Shown piece by piece: positions 16,501 to 24,136 of a stretch of 64,000 nt of DNA (its first letter is position 1; each line of letters begins with the position of its first letter). The DNA is from UBA6522 sp965221035 (GTDB lineage Bacteria; Pseudomonadota; Gammaproteobacteria; Steroidobacterales; Rariloculaceae). The position numbers and the translations under genes were made by a program. Location: positions 124,001 through 188,000 of the forward strand of contig OZ244860.1 of the NCBI GenBank assembly GCA_965221035.1, written 5' to 3'. A model generated the notes under the pieces. That model saw only the letters and a list, made by a program, of their open reading frames with translations. It had not been told where the DNA came from and searched no databases.

Positions 16501-16701
16501 CTGGAGACCGAGCAGGGATGGATCGTGATCGACCACAAGTCCTCTCCGCGCCCGCGTTCGGAATGGTCCACCGAGGCACTGGAGCACTCTGGCCAGCTTG
16601 CCGCCTACGTGGATGCCCTGCAGGGAGCCGGTCTCCACTGCGCAGGATGTTGGGTGCATTTCCCGGTCAGCGGAGGTCTCGTGGAGGTGGTGTTTTCTTG
16701 A
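13528..16701 (+). CDS. UvrD/RecB-type helicase-nuclease, AddA-like
   Basis: The start is the ATG at 13528, with GGGAGG upstream and overlap with the previous stop. The 1057-residue protein carries superfamily 1 helicase motifs: Walker A SAGAGSGKT (about 15-23), VDEFQDTNP (about 340), GDVKQAIFGFRGSD (motif III), LTYHRAKGLEWPVV (motif V) and YVGMTRARDT (motif VI, about 785). The C-terminus has a second PD-(D/E)XK nuclease: GWIDLVLETEQGWIVIDHKS (about 985-1005) and QLAAYVDAL. So both proteins of the pair carry a nuclease, as in AddAB of Bacillus. It acts on DNA ends with 3'-5' translocation typical of the family. Codon use is GC-rich and like the core genome. Confidence 0.92.
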   Translation: MNVRTKVFEHVRFISAGAGSGKTYRLTRELEEALGGGRVTPANVIGTTFTVKAASELQDRVRTRLIRSGRPLLSAQLAQSLIGTVHSVCARLLGRFAFELGLSPEINMAGVEDSSRLFNQALDEVLSADRVREMNLRAQRLALVDHRYGTDWQDHVRRVAQEARSNDIDPVELPRMGRDSAARFLGYFPKADCGTEAVEALIDAVEEAIENIDLASDITKGTGAYVARLRSAAAELRRDDCKWTLWISLSKAGPTRRSEKAAIPVRVAAACYDRHKGFHADIRGYIEGVFAIAGETLARFQELKTARGLVDYPDMEQLTLRALDDPVVAKRLSEEVQLLLVDEFQDTNPMQLALFMKFTRFASEVVFVGDVKQAIFGFRGSDPELVGATFDALADRGGTLDVLDRSWRSRPSLVRYLNAVFADAFQRDGMTRDRVVLSPRREERHDTPAVVRWTLPKAKQQVQADALAVAISEFVHSGHLVTDRETDEARGVTYGDIAVLAATNNHVQGIASALRRSRVPMKMTLAGLLETPEVCLARACLRRLNDSSDTLATAEIRALGACEEPEVWLADRLRWLASDNDDQSWAEANDPITSSIAELRGQTITQSPVEIVARVLNHVGIRPIVTAWGPDAITAAQRQSNLDAFLHLSVEYENHCASQHEAATLTGFLFWLENPTSPDLDQQPMVTGGDAVHVLTYHRAKGLEWPVVVATDFHYRWRPRIWDVRVEPTSEELDLDNPLDGRAIRFYPNVFGRNSKGVPVLDNIMSSEEGKRAVAAAESEGRRLAYVGMTRARDTLIIALPPSEPRGGAWIGNFNSDHLLPVGEQHPLPDGEPIRSEVVELETAESAPQAPATFAPAWFSERSPSELRLRERLRPSHAAPVEGARVGECIVTGPRIAVHSDDMVKVGTALHAAIAAELVNPYRDDAVDRAAELIRNEAGRGALAPRDAIDCARRLMDAVSKRFTPRRTLVEHPVELVRGNGQVLRGWIDLVLETEQGWIVIDHKSSPRPRSEWSTEALEHSGQLAAYVDALQGAGLHCAGCWVHFPVSGGLVEVVFS

Positions 16702-16748
16702 AGCGCAACTTTTCGTGATTTGAGCAAGGGAGCTGCTTTCCGTAGCGC

Positions 16749-17153
16749 TTACGGGCCTATGGGCCTCTCAAGAATACATGTGCATGATGCTTGGACCAAC
16801 CGCCGGGCGACGGCTAATCTATTCTCCGCTTCAGTGGGCCACCCGCGTACGTTGGTGTGCACACTTCTACCAAACTTAATTGTGTCCGGACAAAGCCGCA
16901 AGTTTTCTCTTTTGTAGGCTTCCATTCCTGCCACCAAACCACCGTATACTGGTCGATTTCGTTTGGTCGCGACGTACGCTGCCGCTTCATCGAGATCCTG
17001 GCGCGTCGCGCCATCGGTCGAAAACACCGAAAGTTCGCGTTCTCTTCCCTCGGCTGGTCTTGGAGGGAGATAGAGGGATTTTTTTGCGCTCGGTCTCCCT
17101 AGCTTGCTTCGTTCCAGGGCGAATCTAACGAACTTCGGCTTCTCACAGGTCAC
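16749..17153 (-). CDS. Small protein of unknown function, pair member 2
   Basis: The 134-residue protein starts at a GTG that overlaps the stop of the upstream gene (GTGA). Its sequence has the pattern 'PKFVRF...SLYLPP...ELSVFSTDG...YVATKRNRPVYGG...HTNVRGWP', with scattered conserved-looking positions. This pattern feels familiar as half of a widespread two-gene cassette of unknown function (a protein with 'SVFR...R..LYG' and 'GWP' motifs next to one with a 'LEW/LDWDDG' motif), but I cannot name a family or role. There is no signal peptide or membrane segment. It lies between the AddAB-like pair and the core msbA region and is transcribed against the helicase. Confidence 0.6.
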   Translation of the reverse strand: MTCEKPKFVRFALERSKLGRPSAKKSLYLPPRPAEGRERELSVFSTDGATRQDLDEAAAYVATKRNRPVYGGLVAGMEAYKRENLRLCPDTIKFGRSVHTNVRGWPTEAENRLAVARRLVQASCTCILERPIGP

Positions 17154-17590
17154 GCAGCCCTCTCATTGACCAGCCTTTGAAATGCCTGGCGCAATTCAGG
17201 CGACAGACTGCCCTCCCAAGGTTCGTTGCCCCTATTGGTTCGCACCTTCCCATCCGTTTGTCTAAAAACGCCAGAAAAAACAACGGTATCTTGTGCCGTC
17301 ACCATAATGGTCAGTGCCGGCTCCTTCCCGTCGTCCCAGTCCAGTAGCACATCGCCGTCCGCTGTGAAGTCGACATTGAACAAGCCGATACCGAAAGATG
17401 CGGCGGGGCATTTCTTTACGAATTCCGTCGCAAGTTCAACGGTGCGCAACTCAAGCGGTCTCCCTGAATCTGTCCATGTCCGTTCGCCGACCCGGTTTCT
17501 TAGGGCTGCTACCTCTGTGATCGCATCCCTTCGGGCGTTGGATGCTTTGGCTACTGATTTGCGCCAATGGTTCACCGCACTATCACGCAT
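17150..17590 (-). CDS. Small protein of unknown function, pair member 1
   Basis: The 146-residue protein has a predicted helical N-terminus (NHWRKSVAKASNARRD) followed by a beta-rich domain around 'FNVDFTADGDVLLDWDDGKEPALTIMVTAQDTVVFSGVFRQ'. The 'G.V.LDWDDG...L.I.V' stretch is the recognisable core of the cassette's first protein. It is translated together with the downstream gene through a four-base GTGA overlap. No catalytic motif, membrane segment or export signal is seen. A toxin-antitoxin-like or mobile-cassette role is conceivable because of the overlap and location, but nothing in the sequence proves it. Confidence 0.6.
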   Translation of the reverse strand: MRDSAVNHWRKSVAKASNARRDAITEVAALRNRVGERTWTDSGRPLELRTVELATEFVKKCPAASFGIGLFNVDFTADGDVLLDWDDGKEPALTIMVTAQDTVVFSGVFRQTDGKVRTNRGNEPWEGSLSPELRQAFQRLVNERAA

Positions 17591-17620
17591 TCAAACGATA
17601 CCGATGGTAAATAGCCGCCG

Positions 17621-17959
17621 CTACGCGCCGCCTCTGGCCGTATAGGAATTGACGATCGCCAGCATCAGCCCGATGGCGGGAATCAGTATGCCCACCACCA
17701 TCAGGACCGCTCGCATGATTTCCTTGCGCACAGTGGCTTCAAGGGATTCCACTTTGGACTTGAGTCCGTCGATGCGGGCGTTCAGTTCTGTCCGAATAGC
17801 ATCCATGCGGACGTTCCATTCCGCCTGGAAGGTATCGATCCTCGCATGCACTTGCGTCCCCGACTGTGAGAGGCTCGCGTCGAAGTGCTCCCGGGTCACC
17901 AGTTGACTGACGGATTGGCCCATGACCTCCACGACTGCTTCGGCGTGTTCGGCTTCCAT
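17621..17959 (-). CDS. Coiled-coil protein with C-terminal membrane anchor (DUF1640-like)
   Basis: The 112-residue product has a start segment AEAVVEVMGQ, a long amphipathic coiled coil (about residues 35-80, with repeated 'ARIDTFQAEWNVRMDAIRTEL' heptads) and a single C-terminal membrane helix (about 84-105, AVLMVVGILIPAIGLMLAIV). This layout is that of DUF1640/CCDC90-like proteins, which usually open with 'FDTLxxxxxLxxAG'. Such a segment (FDTLEAARRLKAAG) is indeed encoded just upstream of the ATG but has only non-standard start codons (ATT), so the true start may be upstream near 18010. A similar small anchored coiled-coil protein occurs at 56128. The function is unknown. Confidence 0.65.
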   Translation of the reverse strand: MEAEHAEAVVEVMGQSVSQLVTREHFDASLSQSGTQVHARIDTFQAEWNVRMDAIRTELNARIDGLKSKVESLEATVRKEIMRAVLMVVGILIPAIGLMLAIVNSYTARGGA

Positions 17960-18051
17960 GCCCGCCGCCTTGAGCCTGCGGGCTGCTTCCAGTGTATCAA
18001 ATGCAGGTTCGCCTGGCGGTTCAATTGTGAGCCTACAAGGCCCGCGCTATA

Positions 18052-19833
18052 GTGCGGAACCGCTTTTCGCTGATGTTCGGGCGCCAGATGCCGCAGTTTC
18101 GCCCACAAGTCATGATGGTCTACCGGCGCCTGTTGAGCTACGTAGCGCCTCATTGGAGGGTGCTTCCGGTCGCGTTGGTGGCAATGATCGTTGCGGCCGG
18201 CACCAACGGTGTCGTGCCCTACCTGATGAGCGAGGTAGTGGAGGTCCTTCAGTCGGACGGCCGGGGCGGGGGGTCGATGCTGGTTCCGTTTTTGCTGTTC
18301 GTCACGTTCATGGTGCGGGCCACCGTGGACTTCATCTCCGTATACGGCCTCGGTTGGCTGGGGCGTTCCGTGGTGAGGGATCTGCGCGCGGATATCTTCG
18401 AGCGCTATACGGAGCTGCCGATCGCGTACTTCGAGCGACAATCGTCCGGGGCGCTGGTGTCGAAGTTGACCTACAACACGGAGCAGGTCGCCGAGGCCAT
18501 CTCCAGCGCGGTGGTGGTTGCCGTTCGGGACTCGCTGACGGTTCTGGTCCTGGTCGGTGCGATGATCTGGTTCAGCCCGCTGCTCACCGCCATGGTGGCT
18601 GTTGCCGCGCCCATCGTGGCCGGTCTGGTCGCGGTCATGAGCCGTGCGTTCCGGCGTTACGGAATGCGGATTCAGACCACCATGGGCGATGCCACGCGGG
18701 TCACGGAGGAAGCGTTGTCGGGTGCGCGTATCGTCAAGGTCTTCGAGGGCCAGAAGCATCAGCAACGGCGATTTTCCAGGATCAACGAGCATAATCGCCG
18801 GCAGTTCATGAAGCTGCTTGCGACCCGGGCGGGTGGCGATTCCCTGTCACAGTACACGCTGACCATCGCTGTCTCGGCGATGATCGCGCTGGCATTTTCC
18901 GAGACGCTGCTGCAGGGATTGGATGCTCCCGTATTCGTCGGCTTCCTGGTGGCGCTGGGCATGATGCTCACGCCCATGAAGCGGCTCGTCAACATCAACG
19001 CCGTGTTGCAACGCGGCGTTGCCGCAGGCATCACCCTGTTCGAAACACTCGATCAGCCCGGCGAACCGGATAAGGGGACCCTGCGCCTGGAGCGGGCCCG
19101 GGGCGAGGTGGTGTTCCGCGGCACCTGCTTCACTTACGACAAGACCAAGGGTCGCGTGCTGCATGACATCAATTTTTCGGTGCCGGCAGGCGGTACGGTG
19201 GCGCTCGTGGGGCGATCGGGCAGCGGCAAGAGCACGCTGGTCGGATTGCTGCCCCGTTTCTACGAAATCGAGGCCGGGGAAGTGTTGCTGGATGGCGTGG
19301 ACATCCGGGAATACCGGCTCAGGGACTTGCGACGGCAATTGAGCCTGGTCAGTCAGGACGTGCTTCTCTTCGATGACACCATCGCCAACAATATCGCCTT
19401 CGGCGCGCTCGGGAATGCGCCGCGAGAGGCGGTTCAGGCCGCGGCGGACGCCGCCTTCGTCAGCGAATTCGCCGCCTCGCTGCCCCAGGGGCTGGATACG
19501 CCGGTCGGTCAGCGCGGCACGCTGCTCTCCGGCGGACAGCGGCAGCGGGTGGCAATCGCCCGCGCGGTCCTCAAGAATGCGCCCATCCTCGTCCTGGACG
19601 AAGCCACTTCGGCGCTTGATTCCGAGTCGGAGAGGAAGGTGCAGCGCGCGCTGGAGTCGCTGATGACGGGCTGCACCACATTGGTCATCGCCCACCGGCT
19701 GTCCACGGTCGAAAGCGCGGACTCGATCGTCGTACTGCAGGAGGGCAAGGTCGTGGAGCAGGGCACCCACGCGGAGCTTCTGAAGCTTGGCGGCGTGTAC
19801 AGCGGCCTTCATCGCATGCAATTCGCGGACTGA
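18052..19833 (+). CDS. msbA: Lipid A flippase, ABC transporter MsbA
   Basis: The protein has six transmembrane helices in the first 320 residues and an ABC ATPase domain with Walker A GRSGSGKST (about 386-394), signature LLSGGQRQR (about 491), Walker B ILVLDEATSAL (about 511-521) and switch His in IAHRLST. This half-transporter dimerises in the inner membrane and flips lipid A core to the outer leaflet. The lpxK gene follows after six bases and kdsB overlaps lpxK, the usual order in gammaproteobacteria. The GTG start at 18052 is uncertain; ATGs at 18073, 18088 and 18112 are in frame, and the last gives MMVYRRLLSYV, which is closer to the family's usual N-terminus. Confidence 0.95.
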   Translation: MRNRFSLMFGRQMPQFRPQVMMVYRRLLSYVAPHWRVLPVALVAMIVAAGTNGVVPYLMSEVVEVLQSDGRGGGSMLVPFLLFVTFMVRATVDFISVYGLGWLGRSVVRDLRADIFERYTELPIAYFERQSSGALVSKLTYNTEQVAEAISSAVVVAVRDSLTVLVLVGAMIWFSPLLTAMVAVAAPIVAGLVAVMSRAFRRYGMRIQTTMGDATRVTEEALSGARIVKVFEGQKHQQRRFSRINEHNRRQFMKLLATRAGGDSLSQYTLTIAVSAMIALAFSETLLQGLDAPVFVGFLVALGMMLTPMKRLVNINAVLQRGVAAGITLFETLDQPGEPDKGTLRLERARGEVVFRGTCFTYDKTKGRVLHDINFSVPAGGTVALVGRSGSGKSTLVGLLPRFYEIEAGEVLLDGVDIREYRLRDLRRQLSLVSQDVLLFDDTIANNIAFGALGNAPREAVQAAADAAFVSEFAASLPQGLDTPVGQRGTLLSGGQRQRVAIARAVLKNAPILVLDEATSALDSESERKVQRALESLMTGCTTLVIAHRLSTVESADSIVVLQEGKVVEQGTHAELLKLGGVYSGLHRMQFAD

Positions 19834-19839
19834 CGCGGC

Positions 19840-20847
19840 ATGGTCCGCATCTGGTATGGATCCAGTCCGTGCCGGTGGCCGCTGCTCCCGTTCAGCGTTG
19901 CCTATCGGTTCCTGTTCGCAGTCCGTCGAATGGCGTACCGTAGCGGGCTGCGGCGGATCACCCAGCTGCCGGTGCCGGTGGTGGTGGTCGGCAATCTGAC
20001 GGTGGGCGGTACCGGCAAGACACCCCTGGTCATCTGGTTGGCGCAGAAGTTGGGCGAGCGGGGGTTGCGGGTCGGTATCGTCAGCCGGGGTTACGGCGGT
20101 CGCGCCCGGACCTGGCCACGGGCCGTGGACGGGGCGAGCGATCCCCGGATGGTGGGGGACGAGCCGGTGTTGATGGCGCGCCTGACGGGCTGCCCCGTCA
20201 GCGTGGGACCGGACCGCGTCCGGGCGGCCCAGGCGCTACTGGAGCGTGCCGAAATCGATGTGCTCCTGTCCGACGACGGCTTGCAGCACTACGCGCTGGG
20301 TCGGAACATGGAGATCATGGTCGTGGACGGCGAGCGTGGCCTGGGCAATGGGCACTGCTTACCCGCCGGCCCTCTCCGGGAGCCCCGGAACAGGCTTGCA
20401 AAGGCGGGCGCCGTTGTGGTCAATGGCGGAAACTGGCAGCCGGAGAAAGATGTGCGCGGCGCCTACCGATCAAGACCCGGAGCCGAGACGGTCTACCGGT
20501 TGGCGGGAGGCGAATGCAAGCCGCTGGAAGCATTTCGGGGTGCCCGAGTTCACGCGGTGGCGGCGATCGGTCATCCGGAGCGATATTTCCGCATGCTGGA
20601 GGCGGCCGGAATTGAGGTGATTGCCCACCCGCTGCCGGATCATGCGCGCATCCGCGAGCGTGACGTGCGCTTTGACGACTCCCTGCCTGTGCTGGTGACC
20701 GAGAAAGATGCGGTCAAGTGCGAGGCCATCGCCCACGATGAAGTATGGTGCGTGCCGATGGTTCTTCAATTTGAGCCGGACGCATCCGAGCGACTGGTCG
20801 ACCAGGTGCTGAACCATGTCCAGGAGCGACCATGGATTATGCCGTAG
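19840..20847 (+). CDS. lpxK: Tetraacyldisaccharide 4'-kinase
   Basis: LpxK phosphorylates the 4' position of the lipid A disaccharide at the inner membrane. The protein has the N-terminal amphipathic membrane-binding helix (LPFSVAYRFLFAVRRMAYR), the P-loop GNLTVGGTGKT (about 51-61), and the family's SRGYGG and SDDGLQHY motifs. Length (335 residues) is normal. It starts six bases after msbA and ends inside kdsB (16-bp overlap), so the three genes form one lipid A/Kdo operon. Confidence 0.96.
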   Translation: MVRIWYGSSPCRWPLLPFSVAYRFLFAVRRMAYRSGLRRITQLPVPVVVVGNLTVGGTGKTPLVIWLAQKLGERGLRVGIVSRGYGGRARTWPRAVDGASDPRMVGDEPVLMARLTGCPVSVGPDRVRAAQALLERAEIDVLLSDDGLQHYALGRNMEIMVVDGERGLGNGHCLPAGPLREPRNRLAKAGAVVVNGGNWQPEKDVRGAYRSRPGAETVYRLAGGECKPLEAFRGARVHAVAAIGHPERYFRMLEAAGIEVIAHPLPDHARIRERDVRFDDSLPVLVTEKDAVKCEAIAHDEVWCVPMVLQFEPDASERLVDQVLNHVQERPWIMP

Positions 20848-21578
20848 TCATTCCGGCGCGCCACGATGCCGAGCGCCTGCCGGGCAAGCCGCTGGCCGAT
20901 ATCGGTGGCCGGCCGATGATCCGATGGGTCTGGGAGGCCGCTTCGGCGGCCGGGGCGGCCGACGTCATCGTGGCCACGGACGATGAGCGGATCGCTGAAA
21001 CATGCGCGCGGTTCGGCGCTCGCGCGGAAATGACCTCCCGGTCGCACACCAGCGGCACGGACAGAATCGCCGAGCTGGTGGGGCGATTCGGCTGGCCGGA
21101 TGACCGGGTGGTCGTCAATGTCCAGGGGGACGAGCCCTTGTTGCCGCCGACGCTCATATCGCAGGTGGGGCAATTGCTGGAGGATGATCCGGGCGCGGGC
21201 ATGGCGACGCTGGCGACACCGATCCTGGGATCCACCGAGTGGGACGATCCGAACGTCGTCAAGGTGGTGGCAGATCGTGACGGCAGAGCCATGTACTTCA
21301 GCCGCGCACGAATTCCCTGGCCGCGCGACGGGGCGGATACGCCCGACCACGCAATGCGCCACGTCGGCCTGTACGCCTATCGCGTCCGGGCTCTGAAGGC
21401 GTTCACCGCGGAGGCGCCCTGCGGTTTGGAATTGCGGGAGCGGTTGGAGCAGCTTCGTGCGCTCTGGCTCGGGATCGGGATCCGCGTCGCGCGTGCGATA
21501 GAAGTTCCGCCCAGGGGGGTAGACACGGAGGAAGACCTCATTGCCGTTCGCCAGGCGCTGATGCGGCGCCGAGTCTGA
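20832..21578 (+). CDS. kdsB: CMP-Kdo synthetase (3-deoxy-manno-octulosonate cytidylyltransferase)
   Basis: KdsB activates Kdo with CTP for addition to lipid A. The sequence opens VVIPARHDAERLPGKPLADI, the nucleotide-binding loop of the family, and has 'SGTDRIAE', 'VNVQGDEPL' (metal-binding Asp) and 'MYFSRARIPW' motifs. The 248-residue length is standard. It overlaps the end of lpxK. A four-copy 18-bp tandem repeat begins about 45 bases after its stop, inside the convergent peroxidase gene. Confidence 0.96.
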   Translation: MDYAVVIPARHDAERLPGKPLADIGGRPMIRWVWEAASAAGAADVIVATDDERIAETCARFGARAEMTSRSHTSGTDRIAELVGRFGWPDDRVVVNVQGDEPLLPPTLISQVGQLLEDDPGAGMATLATPILGSTEWDDPNVVKVVADRDGRAMYFSRARIPWPRDGADTPDHAMRHVGLYAYRVRALKAFTAEAPCGLELRERLEQLRALWLGIGIRVARAIEVPPRGVDTEEDLIAVRQALMRRRV

Positions 21579-21601
21579 CGGTTTGGCAGTCTGACAACGG
21601 C

Positions 21602-22987
21602 TCAGCGCGATGTCGGGTGTTGGGCTGATCCCCGGCGCCCGGCTGATTCCCGGCGCTCGCCTGATGCCCAGCGCTCAGCTGATGCCCGGCGCTCGGTCGT
21701 CGGTGTAGTGTCGACGGGCGAAGCCAACCAGCGGGGCTCGGTGGCCAGGGGTGCGTCAAGGGCCGCGAGAAACGCTTCGATCTGCGCGCGCTCGCGCCGG
21801 CTCAGGTTCAACGGCTTGGCCTCGTTGTGTCCGATCAGGGCCAGCGGTGCGCGATCATAATGCCTCACCAACTGCTCCAGGGACGGGGTCTGGCCCTGGT
21901 GCGAATAAGGGGCGGTGCCGGCCAGATTTCGTAGCGAAGGCGTCCGTATCGCGCCCACCACCTCGCCCCCCGTGCGCGCGAATCGGAGTTCGGCGCAATC
22001 CTTGACCGGGTCGTCGCTGTACTTGCTCAGGCAGTTGAACGGGTCGCCACGGGCCATGCGAATGCCGTCAATTCTGCCCCGGTCCGGAATCTCCCCCGGT
22101 GCCGACATGATTCCGGTGTTGTGAAATTCGTTGTTGGTGAGCAGCGGTCCGTTGTGGCACTCGATACAGCGGGCCTTGCCAAGGTACAGCCGCAGCCCGG
22201 TGGCTTCATCCGCCGTAAGGAGCGTTCGGGCCAGTGACTCGTCGTCGCGGGAGACTGCCTCCACGTAGTGATCGAAGCGCGAGGGCCCGGGCAGGATCAG
22301 CCGTTCGTAGGCGGCGATCGCCTTGCCGACATTCACGAAGGCCCGTGTGATCGATTCCTGGTCCGAGGCGTCCATCGCGTTCCACGCGGATTCAAGGGCA
22401 GTGCCCGGTACGGGCCCCGCATCGCCGGGAATCCGCCTGGTCGGGGAAAAATCGGGGACTGAACCGAACAGGGCGGTGTATTCGCGGCGGTAGGTGGAAT
22501 CCTCCGCCAGGAGGCGGGCGATCGCGACCCGGTTGCCGCCCTGTTCGGCCGGATCTTCCAGGGGTGAGAGCGCCTGCGACCATTGGCTGTCCTTGCGCCC
22601 GTCCCAGTAGAACCAGGGACTGTACGCGGCACCCACAATGCTTTGCGTGTTGCGACCTGACCTGTCCATCGCCTCGCCGAGGGGGCGTCCGTCGGTAAAC
22701 CGGAGCGCGGGTTGATGGCAGCTGGCACAGGCGAATTGGCCGTTGCCGCTGAGACGGGGATCGAAGAACAGCCGATGTCCCAACGCGGCGGCGCGCGGGT
22801 CGTCGGCCACGGCGTTCGAAGGGTCGGCGGGCAGGGGCGGCAGGTTGGCGATCCATAACAATTCCATCAGCCGACGTTCGTGATCCGTCCAGACGGGATG
22901 AACGGCGGGCCGCAGGGACATCCATGCCGTCCAGGCCAGCGCCACGGCGAGGATGGCAGCAATGATCGCGATTCGCGCGCGTGGCAC
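21602..22987 (-). CDS. Di-haem cytochrome c peroxidase / MauG family protein
   Basis: The protein has an N-terminal membrane anchor or signal (AIIAAILAVALAWTAWMSL), two haem c sites, CASCH (C87, C90, H91) and CIECH (near residue 272), and the family segments GHRLFFDPRLSGNG, SWFYWDGR-like 'YSPWFYWDGRKDS' and 'TPSLRNLAGTAPYSHQG'. These enzymes are periplasmic and either reduce peroxide or perform MauG-like oxidations. It starts at a GTG overlapping by one base the stop of the upstream membrane protein, so they form an operon. The last 30 residues are a repetitive ERRASA-type tail encoded by an 18-bp tandem repeat and are unlikely to belong to the catalytic fold. Confidence 0.88.
   Translation of the reverse strand: MPRARIAIIAAILAVALAWTAWMSLRPAVHPVWTDHERRLMELLWIANLPPLPADPSNAVADDPRAAALGHRLFFDPRLSGNGQFACASCHQPALRFTDGRPLGEAMDRSGRNTQSIVGAAYSPWFYWDGRKDSQWSQALSPLEDPAEQGGNRVAIARLLAEDSTYRREYTALFGSVPDFSPTRRIPGDAGPVPGTALESAWNAMDASDQESITRAFVNVGKAIAAYERLILPGPSRFDHYVEAVSRDDESLARTLLTADEATGLRLYLGKARCIECHNGPLLTNNEFHNTGIMSAPGEIPDRGRIDGIRMARGDPFNCLSKYSDDPVKDCAELRFARTGGEVVGAIRTPSLRNLAGTAPYSHQGQTPSLEQLVRHYDRAPLALIGHNEAKPLNLSRRERAQIEAFLAALDAPLATEPRWLASPVDTTPTTERRASAERWASGERRESAGRRGSAQHPTSR
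21624..21695 (+). repeat. Tandem repeat, 4 x 18 bp
   Basis: Four adjacent 18-bp units of the type GCTGATGCCCGGCGCTCG lie at 21624, 21642, 21660 and 21678, with one to four differences between copies. They encode the six-residue periodic C-terminal tail of the di-haem peroxidase on the minus strand. As 18 is a multiple of three, copy-number change would alter tail length without frameshift. Confidence 0.8.
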
Positions 22988-24006
22988 TACAACTCCAGGG
23001 AGATCACGACCTCGTCACGCAAGGCATCCGTTTCGATATCCAGGACCACCTCCCATTCCCCGGCCATGTGAAAGCGCATGCCCTCGATGACATAGCGGCC
23101 CTCGCCGAGATATCCGGTCGCCTCCGGACGCGTCGGCAGTCCGTGATCGTGGGTCGGCATTCCGCCGCTGACGGTGATCCGCGCCGCCGGCACAGGTGTC
23201 CCGTCGGCGGTCAGCACCTGCACCACCCAGCGATGAATCGTATTGATGGCGACCGGCCGCAGGCCGGGGTCGACGCTCACCTGAAAGTGGCTGGCGCGGG
23301 ACTGGAAGCGGCTGTCGGCCAAGGAGTCGCCGGTGGCCTGGTTCCCCATGGCGCCACCCGAGACCAGGAGTGCGCAGGCCACTGCCGCCGCGGCGACCGG
23401 TCCTTGCCCGTTGAAGCGATTCCACCAGCGTTGCAGCCGGCCGCCGGCATACAACAGATGCAATTGAAGGGCGGCGATCACGACCAGGATGAATGGCCAC
23501 ACGCCGAAACCTCCAAACCCCACGCGAAACGGGAAGACGGCAGTGTAGGGCGCGTCCGCACCCTTTGGAACCACCGTGACCACACCGATGTATTGGCCGG
23601 GATCATCGAAGCGATGCGTCACGCTGTAGGCGCCGGGCACGACCGCCGGCGCGTGGTACAACTCCGTGACCTCGTCCAGATTGTCGATTTCGGCCACGTC
23701 CTCCCACAGTGCGAAGCGGCCCAGTCCGGTGACATTTCTGATAACGCGGAAGTCGACGGTTGAGTCATCCAGTCCGGGGTGAAGGTACTCCATCACGAAG
23801 AGGCTTTCGCCGGTGGACGGAATGTCTTCACAAAACTCCTGCCGTTGTCGCTGCTGGGGAAGGTAGATCTTGAAGTGCGCCCGCAGGTAACCGATGTTGA
23901 TGACGCACAGGTCGTCTTCAAGCACCACGCCACCGTGTGCGAGCACGGCCTGGTCGGCGGCGTCGAGAAAAAGGATCAGGCAGCAGGTCAGGAGTCGAAG
24001 GCGCAT
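22987..24006 (-). CDS. Exported membrane protein with C-terminal YtkA/FixH-like domain
   Basis: The chosen ATG at 24006 gives MRLRLLTCCLILFL..., a signal peptide ending ...QAVLA directly before HGGVVLEDD; the longer frame back to 24087 has no support. After a beta-rich periplasmic domain (about 25-165), there are two hydrophobic segments (about 172-192 and 210-228), and the last 110 residues have the YtkA-like pattern 'FQVSVDPGLRPVAINTIHRWVVQVLTADGTPV...GGMPTHDHGLPTRP', which is linked to copper or cytochrome handling. The mature N-terminus would be a His. It is the first gene of an operon with the di-haem peroxidase, so it may supply electrons or metal for it; that is inference. Confidence 0.7.
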   Translation of the reverse strand: MRLRLLTCCLILFLDAADQAVLAHGGVVLEDDLCVINIGYLRAHFKIYLPQQRQRQEFCEDIPSTGESLFVMEYLHPGLDDSTVDFRVIRNVTGLGRFALWEDVAEIDNLDEVTELYHAPAVVPGAYSVTHRFDDPGQYIGVVTVVPKGADAPYTAVFPFRVGFGGFGVWPFILVVIAALQLHLLYAGGRLQRWWNRFNGQGPVAAAAVACALLVSGGAMGNQATGDSLADSRFQSRASHFQVSVDPGLRPVAINTIHRWVVQVLTADGTPVPAARITVSGGMPTHDHGLPTRPEATGYLGEGRYVIEGMRFHMAGEWEVVLDIETDALRDEVVISLEL

Positions 24007-24136
24007 TCGGCGTATTCTATCAAAGCTGGCGCGATCGATCTGCGGGATCGTTGATCCGGCGCTTGACGCGACCGGCCAAGTGCCCAAGACTTGCCTGCAA
24101 TCTGGTCCGACAAGAGGTTTCTCCGGGAATCGTCAG

